A DNA stretch of 64,000 nucleotides from Porphyromonadaceae bacterium H1 (lineage in GTDB: Bacteria; Bacteroidota; Bacteroidia; Bacteroidales; Paludibacteraceae), in contig BDEJ01000041.1 of the NCBI GenBank assembly GCA_001653155.1, forward strand, positions 1-64,000, in the 5' to 3' direction. The notes beneath the pieces were generated by a model. It searched no databases. It saw only the letters and a program-made list of their open reading frames with translations, and had not been told where the DNA came from. How positions within the stretch are numbered: position 1 is the first letter of the stretch; each line of letters starts with the position of its first letter. Both the position numbers and the translations under genes were made by a program. Of this stretch, positions 1-7,462 are shown piece by piece.

Positions 1-110
1 TTGTTCCTTAGTTCTACTTCCTTTTTGTGATGGTTATCAAAATATTTAGGACAACATTGCTCGGCCGTATGAAATCACACCCTTTCCGTCCCTTGAAGTT
101 GAGCCCGGCC

Positions 111-169
111 GCCCTTGCCTGTTTAGGCTACTGGGCAGGTAAGGGCTGAGGCGGTATTACTCCGACCGC
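111..169. other. Two consecutive hairpins, structured leader or small RNA
   Basis: Positions 111-121 and 136-146 form an 11-bp stem with one G-T pair around a 14-base loop. A second short stem follows (151-155 with 165-169). Neither is followed by a run of T, so they are not plain terminators. They lie 60 bases before the first gene and could be a folded 5' leader or the 3' part of a small RNA that begins outside the window. I recognise no known RNA family. Confidence 0.3.
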
Positions 170-213
170 TTGCGCACAGTAGGCCCCAAAAATCGAATCA
201 AAAATCATTTATT

Positions 214-222
214 AAAAGGAGG
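214..222 (+). promoter_or_regulatory. Strong Shine-Dalgarno site
   Basis: AAAAGGAGG sits six bases before the ATG at 229. Most genes in this window lack a clear Shine-Dalgarno, as is usual in Bacteroidetes, so this near-perfect site fixes the start and hints at strong translation. Confidence 0.7.
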
Positions 223-228
223 TTTATT

Positions 229-693
229 ATGTCACAAGACAGTAAAATTTCGGTCAGCCTCGAAAGTTCGAAGCTGGCAGCTGCTCGGTCGAAGCTATCG
301 GGCATACGCGGCGATCTGGCAGAGGTGCTCGTGGTCAGCCTTACCGCCGAGGAGCGGCAAAACATGCTCAAGATGGGCGACAAGACGCTGGCTTTCGTAG
401 GAAAGGCTCTCGAGTTTGCCCGGCAGAATCCGCAACTCGTCCCCTCCTACCTCGACTTGGCGGAGGCTGAAAAGGATTATGACTTAGCTCTAAGCTTGAG
501 CGAGGTACTGAAAGACATCAGCACCCTGCAACGCGGATTGGAAGACACAGCGATGCTCTCAGGTGGCGAGGCCTACAATGCAGCTCTGATTTTCTACACA
601 TCGGTACGAGGAGCCAGCCGCAGCAATCTACCCGGTACTCAGGCCGTGTACGACGAGCTCAAAAAGTGCTTCCCCGGGCGACCTAAAAAATAA
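229..693 (+). CDS. Conserved hypothetical protein, 154 aa
   Basis: A soluble, mostly helical protein without signal peptide or membrane segment. I recognise no catalytic motif. The central stretch around residues 48-75 (KMGDKTLAF, then ENPxLVP-like) and the evenly spread charged residues suggest a compact helical domain. The start is set by the strong ribosome site at 214-222, and a factor-independent terminator follows at once, so it is a single-gene transcript. Strong translation signals plus its own terminator suggest an abundant small protein. Function unknown. Confidence 0.75.
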   Translation: MSQDSKISVSLESSKLAAARSKLSGIRGDLAEVLVVSLTAEERQNMLKMGDKTLAFVGKALEFARQNPQLVPSYLDLAEAEKDYDLALSLSEVLKDISTLQRGLEDTAMLSGGEAYNAALIFYTSVRGASRSNLPGTQAVYDELKKCFPGRPKK

Positions 694-719
694 CCCGAAA
701 TCCGATTTTCATTAGAGTA

Positions 720-756
720 AAGAGCCGCATTTCAACAGTTTGCGGCTCTTTCTTTA
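720..756 (+). terminator. Factor-independent terminator
   Basis: A 10-bp perfect stem (720-729 with 741-750) around an 11-base loop, followed by a T-rich stretch. It ends the 229-693 gene. Confidence 0.85.
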
Positions 757-784
757 ACAAGAAAATATCCTAACCGGTAGTTCT

Positions 785-910
785 TAATACCTCTGAGGCT
801 CCTTTTAATACCTTGGAGCGACTTTTTAATACCTCTGAGCAACCTTTTAATACCTTCGAACTACCTTTTAATACTTCCGAAGTACTTTTTAGTATCCCCG
901 CTTAATGTTT
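785..910. repeat. 21-bp degenerate tandem repeat, six units
   Basis: Six head-to-tail units of exactly 21 bases start at 785, 806, 827, 848, 869 and 890. The first five share the frame TAATACCTnnGAnnnnCTTT; the sixth has drifted. Read on the minus strand, units 1-5 give heptads of the form K-x-x-S-x-V-L, but there is no start codon and stops flank the run, so I do not call a gene. There are no unique spacers, so it is not a CRISPR array. It fills most of the 346-base gap between the terminator and the next promoter. Confidence 0.85.
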
Positions 911-988
911 CAGAGGAGTGTATCCGAAGGCTGAAGAGGGGAAAAGAATTCCCCGTTTTCGGCATTTAAGTCAATAGTTTACTGCACA

Positions 989-1022
989 TTTGGAGGCAAT
1001 TGGATTTTTTCATGTACCTTTG
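989..1022 (+). promoter_or_regulatory. Bacteroidetes-type promoter of the O-acetylation operon
   Basis: TTTG at 989-992 and TACCTTTG at 1015-1022 match the -33/-7 pattern, with a 22-base spacer. Transcription should begin near 1029, so the GTG at 1022, which would lengthen the next protein, lies inside the promoter and cannot be the start. Confidence 0.6.
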
Positions 1023-1039
1023 TGCGTTTTTTGATAAGA

Positions 1040-2485
1040 ATGGGCAAAACAGAGAAAGATTATTTCGGGCAGTTGCTGGTTATCATGCTGATAACGCTGC
1101 TGAGTTGCTTGGGATTGTATTGGCTTCCGAATGAGCTGTTCGGTATTCCGATCAAGAAAGTGGATCTGCTGTCCGATCTGCGCATGAAAGAAAGGCCTCT
1201 TTTGTCCGATTCAGCGGAGCTGTTACTGTCCGGTACGCTGCCTGTGGATTCCTTGCCGACTTCCGACACGCTAAGTATCCGGGGCTTCAACCCGCAAGAG
1301 ATTAGCCGGCGTAATGCGGCTTATCGGAATCGGGCTTCGAGTATGCCGAAAGATACGACGGGCACCCGAATCGAAGATTATTCGGTGGGACATACGGGTT
1401 TGTATCATTTCTTCAAAGCCTTGAACCGCCAGGGAAGCCTCAAGCGCCCGGTACGAATTGCTTTTCTGGGCGACTCGTTTATCGAGGGGGATATTATTGT
1501 GGCCGACTTCCGCGCCAAGATGCAGACCCTGTTCGGGGGGCGAGGCGTAGGCTTTGTCCCGATACTGTCGGAGGTGGAGCAATATCGCCCGACAGTCAAT
1601 CAGCGTTCGAAAGGATGGGTAACCCGTTCGATGCTTAGCGACCGCAAGCATAAATACGTGCTTCCGGGTTTGCTTTTCGATGCCGATCCGGAATCGGGGG
1701 TGCCCTCGATTTCCTTCAAGACGGTGGATAGCTACCCTCGTTTGGAAGCGGTTTCGTCGCTCAAATTCATCTATTCGCGTAACACACAGTCGGAGATACG
1801 CTGGACATGCCGGAGCGATACGATTGTCGATATACTGCCGGTTACCGACTCGATTGTACAGTATGAAGTGAAAGGACGGTTTACGGATGGGCAACTGCGC
1901 TTCCATAAAGCGCGTGGATTGCGGGCGTTGGGGATTGCCTTAGAAGACAGCAGCGGGGTGGTGGTGGATAATTTTTCGCTGCGTGGCAATTCGGGCATGC
2001 CTTTGCGCGATCTGGACGAGTCGAGCTGTATGGCTTTCCGGAACGTGCGCCCTTACGATCTGCTTGTCCTGCAATACGGTTTGAACGTGGTTACGGAGCA
2101 AACGAAGGAATACAGTTGGTATCGCAAACGGATGGTAGAGGCTATCCGTCACGTGCAGCGTTGTTTTCCGGAGGCGGATGTGTTACTGCTCAGCGTGTCC
2201 GACCGCAGTCATTACCGCGACGGAGCCTATCGCACGATGCCGTCTGTACGGGCTTTGCTGCGTGCCCAGCGGGAAGCGGCAGCCGAGGCCCGGGTGCCTT
2301 TCTGGAGCGTTTTCGCGGCAATGGGGGGCGAAGACAGTATGGTACGCTACGTGGAACGACGCTGGGCAAGCAAGGATTATACGCATCTGAGCTTTCGCGG
2401 CGGGCGCGAGCTAGCGGCTTCGTTGTTCGATGCATTGATTTTAGAAAAAGAGTTTTATGATGAAATGGATAAAAAAACATATTAA
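1040..2485 (+). CDS. SGNH/GDSL hydrolase-fold protein with N-terminal membrane anchor
   Basis: 481 aa from the ATG at 1040. Residues 8-30 form one membrane segment, so the rest is probably periplasmic. The SGNH fold shows GDS at 144-146 (nucleophile Ser146) and a DYTH block at 446-449 supplying Asp446 and His449. It is the first gene of a tightly overlapping set with a second SGNH protein and an MBOAT acyltransferase. Such trios resemble alginate- and cell-wall O-acetylation systems, where SGNH proteins (AlgJ/PatB-like) move acetyl groups onto a sugar polymer after the MBOAT carries them across the membrane. The polymer here is unknown. The role is inferred from fold and context. Confidence 0.8.
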   Translation: MGKTEKDYFGQLLVIMLITLLSCLGLYWLPNELFGIPIKKVDLLSDLRMKERPLLSDSAELLLSGTLPVDSLPTSDTLSIRGFNPQEISRRNAAYRNRASSMPKDTTGTRIEDYSVGHTGLYHFFKALNRQGSLKRPVRIAFLGDSFIEGDIIVADFRAKMQTLFGGRGVGFVPILSEVEQYRPTVNQRSKGWVTRSMLSDRKHKYVLPGLLFDADPESGVPSISFKTVDSYPRLEAVSSLKFIYSRNTQSEIRWTCRSDTIVDILPVTDSIVQYEVKGRFTDGQLRFHKARGLRALGIALEDSSGVVVDNFSLRGNSGMPLRDLDESSCMAFRNVRPYDLLVLQYGLNVVTEQTKEYSWYRKRMVEAIRHVQRCFPEADVLLLSVSDRSHYRDGAYRTMPSVRALLRAQREAAAEARVPFWSVFAAMGGEDSMVRYVERRWASKDYTHLSFRGGRELAASLFDALILEKEFYDEMDKKTY

Positions 2486-3818
2486 ATGGCCTGCTTTGCT
2501 ATTAGCCCTACTTGCACTGACCGTAGGGTGGGTTGGCGCGCGTAGCAAAGAGGAAACTTCCATAACTGCTGCTAAAGAGCTATGGACGCCGCGCATTCCG
2601 TTGACGGACGACCTGCGTTCGAATCTTTCCTTCGTTGTCGATTCGCTTTGCCGGATTACGGATCCTGCGCGCTCGCTCGACTCTTTTTTGGAAGAGCTGA
2701 ACCAGTTGATGGCGGGAAAAGACACGACGATTCAGATTGTTCATTTGGGCGATTCGCATGTGCAGGCCGGTTTTTACAGCGGCGAGGCGATGCGTTTGCT
2801 GCAAGGCACTTTCGGGAATGCCGGGCGGGGCTGGATCGCACCCTATAAGCTGGCGCGGGATAACGAGCCGGCGGACTACTTCATTACTTCGTCGCAGGTA
2901 AAAAACTGGACGGTGGGACGTTGTACCCGCCGCACATCGGGCTGTGCATGGGGACCCGGAGGCATCGGAATCCAGACCGATATGCCGGGCGTCGATTTTA
3001 CAATCAGCATTGCTCCGAATAACGGAGCGGATTACGAGTTTAACCAGGTGATTCTCTATCGCAACGAAGCAGCCCTGCCGATGCTCCCTGTCGAGGAAGA
3101 TACGCAGGTGGAGACTGTTTGGGGAACGCTACCTTATTCTCCGGGAGTGCTGGCAGATACCTTTAAGCTGCCGGCCAAGTCCAGCGAGCTGCAACTCTAC
3201 ACCGCTTCGCAGGGAAGATTAAGCCCGGAGCGTCTCTCGTCGCTGCAAAACTGTTATTATGGCTTTGTGTTGACAAACGGGCAGCCGGGCCTCCTCTACC
3301 ACTCCATCGGACAGAACGGCGCCATGTTCGTGAACTACACGAACAAGGAGTACCTCCGGCAACTGTCGCTGCTCGACCCCTCGCTACTGATCGTTACCCT
3401 GGGTACGAACGAGACTTTCGGAGCCAACTTTTCGACCTCCGAATTTCTGTCGCAGGTCGATCGTTTTGTGCGTTTGGTCAAGGAACATCTGCCTCTCACC
3501 ACTTTGGTGTTGAGCACACCAGCTGAGAATTTCCGATCGGTACGCGTACGACGAGGCAGACGAAGCTACAAGCGTAACTTAAACGTCGACTTGGCTGCAC
3601 GCGCCATCAAGGATTACGCCCGGCGCGAGGGAATTGCCTGCTTCGATTTGTACGGGATGACGGGTGGCGCCCATTCGTGCGAGCAGTGGTTGGCCTCGAA
3701 ACATCTGGGGCGCGACCGTATTCATTTCAATGTACCCGGCTATCAGGAGCAGGGTAAACTGCTCTACAAAGCTCTTGTTCGCAGCCAATTGGATTATCAG
3801 AAACGGAAGTCCTTATGA
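2457..3818 (+). CDS. Second SGNH/GDSL hydrolase-fold protein, exported
   Basis: 453 aa. It overlaps the previous gene by 29 bases and starts at ATG 2457 (another ATG at 2460). A basic start followed by a hydrophobic stretch (residues 11-27) is a signal peptide or anchor. The SGNH blocks are GDSH at 98-101, LGTNE in the middle, and DRIH at 420-423 giving Asp420 and His423. With the preceding paralogue it probably forms an esterase/acetyltransferase pair acting on one extracellular glycan. It overlaps the MBOAT gene by four bases, so the two are translationally coupled. Confidence 0.82.
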   Translation: MMKWIKKHIKWPALLLALLALTVGWVGARSKEETSITAAKELWTPRIPLTDDLRSNLSFVVDSLCRITDPARSLDSFLEELNQLMAGKDTTIQIVHLGDSHVQAGFYSGEAMRLLQGTFGNAGRGWIAPYKLARDNEPADYFITSSQVKNWTVGRCTRRTSGCAWGPGGIGIQTDMPGVDFTISIAPNNGADYEFNQVILYRNEAALPMLPVEEDTQVETVWGTLPYSPGVLADTFKLPAKSSELQLYTASQGRLSPERLSSLQNCYYGFVLTNGQPGLLYHSIGQNGAMFVNYTNKEYLRQLSLLDPSLLIVTLGTNETFGANFSTSEFLSQVDRFVRLVKEHLPLTTLVLSTPAENFRSVRVRRGRRSYKRNLNVDLAARAIKDYARREGIACFDLYGMTGGAHSCEQWLASKHLGRDRIHFNVPGYQEQGKLLYKALVRSQLDYQKRKSL

Positions 3819-5386
3819 ATACTCCGGCAAGCATTTCAGAAGCTTCGTCGCCGGGTGCGAATGCCGGATTTGTGTGGGAGAAGCTCGGCGAGCTGCTGCG
3901 TTATCAGCAAGACGCGCCGATGCTCTTCAGTACGGGGCTGTTCTTTTTCCTTTTTATCGTCTTCTTCGCGGTGTACCGGTCGTTACGCCAGGCTACGACA
4001 GCCCGTATCGTTTACGTTACGCTTTTCTCCCTCTACTTTTATTATAAAAGCAGCGGTCTGTGGTTCGTCCTCCTGATTTTTACGGCTACTTCCGATTTTC
4101 TGATTGCCCGTGCAATTGCGCAAACTTCACGCAAGAGTCTGCGCAAAGCCTGGGTGGTGTTGAGTGTATGTATCAACATCGGAATGCTGGCCTACTTCAA
4201 GTACACCAACTTCCTTTACAACGTGGGCGTGATGCTGCTGAGCAGTATAGGGCAATGGATGGGCATCCGTGAACTGGCGCAGCTGAGCTATACTCCGCTG
4301 GATATTTTCCTGCCGGTCGGTATCTCCTTCTTTACGTTTCAGTCGCTCAGTTATACGATCGATGTGTACCGGAAACGTCTGGATCCGTTGAGGCGATGGA
4401 TCGACTATCTGTTTTACGTTTCGTTCTTCCCGGGGTTGGTAGCCGGTCCGATTGTGCGGGCACGCGATTTCATCCCGCAGATGTTTCGCAGCCCGAGGCT
4501 GTCGAAGGAGCATTTGGGCGAGGGGCTTTACCTGATCATCTGCGGTTTGTTCAAAAAATGCGTGATCTCCGATTACATCAGCATCAACTTCGTGGATCGC
4601 ATTTTCGACGCGCCTACGCTCTACACCGGCCTCGAAAACCTGCTCGGGGTTTACGGCTACGCGCTTCAGATCTACTGCGATTTTTCGGGATATTCCGATA
4701 TGGCCATCGGCATAGCGCTGCTGATGGGGATTCGTTTCAACGTCAATTTCGATTCACCTTATCAATCGGCCAGCATCACTGAGTTTTGGCGGCGTTGGCA
4801 CATCTCCTTGTCGAGCTGGTTGAAAGATTACCTGTATATCTCGATGGGCGGAAACCGTAAGGGGAAGTTTCACACCTACGTCAACCTGATCGTAACGATG
4901 CTCTTGGGCGGTCTGTGGCACGGCGCTTCGATGCGTTTCATCCTGTGGGGCGCCCTGCATGGTGTTTCGCTGGCGGTGCATAAGTTTGTGATGGGACGTT
5001 TCAGCAGCTTCAAACCGACAGGGGAAGAGATGTCTTCGGTTCGCCGGTTGGCCGGTATGATTCTGACCTTCCATCTGGTATGTCTGGGGTGGATCTTTTT
5101 CCGGGCCGATACGGTACAAATCGGGATGGATGTGCTGACACGGATTTTCACCGATTTCCATCCGGAGGTTTTCACACAGTTTATTGTCGGTTATCCCGGC
5201 GTTTCGGTTCTTATTGTTACGGGCTATCTGCTTCATTTCGTACCCAAGCGCATCGACTTGAAGATGCAACGTTTGGTGACGGATTCGCCCATGTTGCTTC
5301 AAGCCTTGTACCTGATTCTGGCGATCTTCGTAGTGATACAGGTGAAAAGTTCCGGCGTCGTTCCGTTTATTTATTTTCAATTCTGA
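3815..5386 (+). CDS. MBOAT-family membrane O-acyltransferase (AlgI/DltB-like)
   Basis: 523 aa polytopic membrane protein. The start overlaps the previous stop as ATGA. After a short polar leader of about 35 residues come many hydrophobic helices. The family signature lies in GGLWHGAS with the invariant His369, followed by His382 in ALHG. MBOAT proteins of this branch take acetyl groups from a cytoplasmic donor and pass them across the inner membrane to partner SGNH proteins. The two genes directly upstream fill that role. The cell-surface substrate (capsule, LPS or other glycan) cannot be read from the sequence. It ends 26 bases before the convergent oxyR gene. Confidence 0.9.
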   Translation: MNTPASISEASSPGANAGFVWEKLGELLRYQQDAPMLFSTGLFFFLFIVFFAVYRSLRQATTARIVYVTLFSLYFYYKSSGLWFVLLIFTATSDFLIARAIAQTSRKSLRKAWVVLSVCINIGMLAYFKYTNFLYNVGVMLLSSIGQWMGIRELAQLSYTPLDIFLPVGISFFTFQSLSYTIDVYRKRLDPLRRWIDYLFYVSFFPGLVAGPIVRARDFIPQMFRSPRLSKEHLGEGLYLIICGLFKKCVISDYISINFVDRIFDAPTLYTGLENLLGVYGYALQIYCDFSGYSDMAIGIALLMGIRFNVNFDSPYQSASITEFWRRWHISLSSWLKDYLYISMGGNRKGKFHTYVNLIVTMLLGGLWHGASMRFILWGALHGVSLAVHKFVMGRFSSFKPTGEEMSSVRRLAGMILTFHLVCLGWIFFRADTVQIGMDVLTRIFTDFHPEVFTQFIVGYPGVSVLIVTGYLLHFVPKRIDLKMQRLVTDSPMLLQALYLILAIFVVIQVKSSGVVPFIYFQF

Positions 5387-5412
5387 TTCTCAGTTGCGTC
5401 ATCCGCATGCTT

Positions 5413-6342
5413 TTATATACGTATGCTGAACTTCTTGAGGCGTTCGTCGAGCATTTCCTGCGGAATGATTTTCTTGATACTGTCGGCAACGGCATTGAGA
5501 ACACCTTCGCGCACAAAGTCGTTGCGAATGATTAAGGATATTTCGCGGGTGGCCTCGGGTTTGACCAGGGGGCGCAAGTTACGCTGCTGCTCGTCGGAAA
5601 GCAGCGAGACGTGCAGTTGCGGAATGATGCTGTATCCGCCATTGGTATCCACTATTTTGATAAGCGTATCGATACTTCCGGCTTCGTAACTGCTGCTGTG
5701 TCGCGAAGCGGCTTTTTCGCAGAAGTTGAAAATCTGATTGCGCAGGCAATGCCCTTCTTCGAGCACCCAAAGTCTGTCGAGAGGCATATCGGCAGCCGAT
5801 AATTCCGAATGGGCGTAAAGAGGATCGGAAGGAGCTATGTAAGCAAGAAAACGTTCGTAATAAAGAGGAATCTCCAGCAAGCTGGGATTATGAAGAGGGG
5901 TAGCGAGAATAGCCATGTCAATTTCCGCCAAACGGAGTTTCTCGAGTATGGTATCGGTACGCATCTCACTCATACGAACGGCCAATTGAGGAAAATCCTT
6001 ACGCATCAAACCGATGAGTTTGGGTAACAGGTAAGGTGCCACAGTAGGTATAACAGCCAAATTAAGGCTGCCGCTCACTTGTCCGCGTTTGGCTTCGACA
6101 CCGGCCTTCAATTGATTGACGTGAAAGAGAATGACCTGCGCCTGTTTCAATATCTCGCGCCCGACTTCGGTTACTTCGATAGGATGTTGTGCCCGGTCGA
6201 AAATCTTACTGTCGAGCTCTTCTTCCAGTTTTTGAACCATAGCACTGAGGGTAGGCTGGGTTACACCACACATAAGGGCTGCGCGCACAAAATGCCGGGT
6301 TTTATCCAAAGCCAAGATATATTCGAGTTGTTGCAGAGTCAT
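5413..6342 (-). CDS. oxyR: OxyR, LysR-type peroxide-sensing regulator
   Basis: 309 aa. The N-terminal winged helix-turn-helix (about residues 1-60) is typical of LysR proteins and the rest is the effector domain. Two cysteines, Cys199 in EEGHCLR and Cys208 in NFCEK, fall exactly where the redox pair of E. coli OxyR (C199/C208) lies. That pattern separates OxyR from other LysR regulators. Peroxide should form the disulfide and switch on catalase, ahpCF or dps genes, none of which is in this window. It stands alone, convergent with the MBOAT gene and 55 bases downstream of the porin gene. Confidence 0.93.
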   Translation of the reverse strand: MTLQQLEYILALDKTRHFVRAALMCGVTQPTLSAMVQKLEEELDSKIFDRAQHPIEVTEVGREILKQAQVILFHVNQLKAGVEAKRGQVSGSLNLAVIPTVAPYLLPKLIGLMRKDFPQLAVRMSEMRTDTILEKLRLAEIDMAILATPLHNPSLLEIPLYYERFLAYIAPSDPLYAHSELSAADMPLDRLWVLEEGHCLRNQIFNFCEKAASRHSSSYEAGSIDTLIKIVDTNGGYSIIPQLHVSLLSDEQQRNLRPLVKPEATREISLIIRNDFVREGVLNAVADSIKKIIPQEMLDERLKKFSIRI

Positions 6343-6397
6343 GTTTACTTATTTTTTATAGAGTTAATTTTAATAATCCGGTCTTCTTCTTTTCTCT

Positions 6398-7462
6398 TCA
6401 GAATCCGATTTGTAACTGAGCCAACAGAGTGTTTCCGGCTATCCGCCCGGGAAAGACAGCTTGCTGCATTTCGATGAGGTAGTTGAGCTGAAAACGGCAG
6501 CGGGAGGCAAAACTGTAATTCGCTCCCAATATACCGGTAAACAGCATGTTGGGAGAACTGCTGTCGGGACGGAAGCAGTCTACTTTGGCAAAAGCCCTAA
6601 GGCGCTGGGGCAGAAAATGGTAAAGGGCCATAGCGTAAATTCCATCTTTCCACGTGTCAGCATCGCGGCCTCTCAGGTATTCGCTGCGCGCCTCGAAGCG
6701 TTTCCCTTCGTAGAGGAAACCCACAGCCCAACGATTGCGAATGTGACCGGCCGCTTCCGCTCCGTTGAGAGCATAAACGGCTTCTCCGAGGTAGAGCGAT
6801 CCACCCAGTCGAAGTCCCGGGAAAGCTTCCAAACTCAAGAGCGCGGCAAAATCCTTACGTTCGTTGTTCTCCGGGTTGTTCATCCCCGCTCCTTGAAAAA
6901 AACCGACCCGATAGTGAAGACGTCGCTTTAAGAGGTAGCCGAAAGCATGCACTCCGATGTCGCGGCCCGAACTTTTCAGGGCTACATCCTGAGCCCGTCC
7001 GGCCAAAGCAGCTACGGTGGGACTGTTCTCGATGGACTCGAGCAGGCTGAGAGATATCTGATTTTCGAAGCAGAAAGTTACACGCTGTTGCCCCAAGCGC
7101 AAGCCAAAACCCTCGGAAAAAGCCCACTCCCCATAATACTCGTAGAGCCGCGGTCGTACCAAGTCGACCAAAATGTAATAGCGAAAACGAGGCAGTATCT
7201 GTCCGCCGGCCGAAAGAAAAACAATGCGAGGACGAAAATCGTGGTGTTTGCTCCCCTCTCGATGCCGGTATGTGAGGAGTCCATAGCCACCTAACTTCAT
7301 GTAAGAAGGCAATCTTAGTTCATGCCGCTTAGCTGCCACAATACTATCCGCGGCAGCAGCCGACAGCAAGAAAGGCAGCAGCAAAAAGCAGGCGACGAGC
7401 AAGAGCTTCGGCCTGCTGTCCGTTGCTGCAGGGCAGACGTCTATAATCTTTCCCTGTATCAC
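6398..7462 (-). CDS. Outer-membrane porin-like beta-barrel (phosphate-selective porin O/P type)
   Basis: 354 aa from the GTG at 7462. That GTG overlaps the ettA stop (TGA at 7461-7459) as GTGA, a coupled start. The upstream ATG at 7618 would lie deep inside ettA and add 52 residues of shadow sequence before the signal peptide. A hydrophobic stretch at about residues 20-38 ending in AAAAD is the signal peptide. The mature part is rich in alternating aromatic strands and ends QIGF with a terminal Phe, as barrel proteins do. The layout fits OprO/P-type porins. The substrate is unknown. Confidence 0.7.
   Translation of the reverse strand: MIQGKIIDVCPAATDSRPKLLLVACFLLLPFLLSAAAADSIVAAKRHELRLPSYMKLGGYGLLTYRHREGSKHHDFRPRIVFLSAGGQILPRFRYYILVDLVRPRLYEYYGEWAFSEGFGLRLGQQRVTFCFENQISLSLLESIENSPTVAALAGRAQDVALKSSGRDIGVHAFGYLLKRRLHYRVGFFQGAGMNNPENNERKDFAALLSLEAFPGLRLGGSLYLGEAVYALNGAEAAGHIRNRWAVGFLYEGKRFEARSEYLRGRDADTWKDGIYAMALYHFLPQRLRAFAKVDCFRPDSSSPNMLFTGILGANYSFASRCRFQLNYLIEMQQAVFPGRIAGNTLLAQLQIGF

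Noticed and set aside
785-910. CRISPR array
   Set aside because: The units are contiguous and degenerate, with no unique spacers and no cas genes nearby.
1022-1039. GTG at 1022 as start of the first SGNH gene
   Set aside because: It lies inside the TACCTTTG -7 box, upstream of the expected transcription start; the ATG at 1040 is better.
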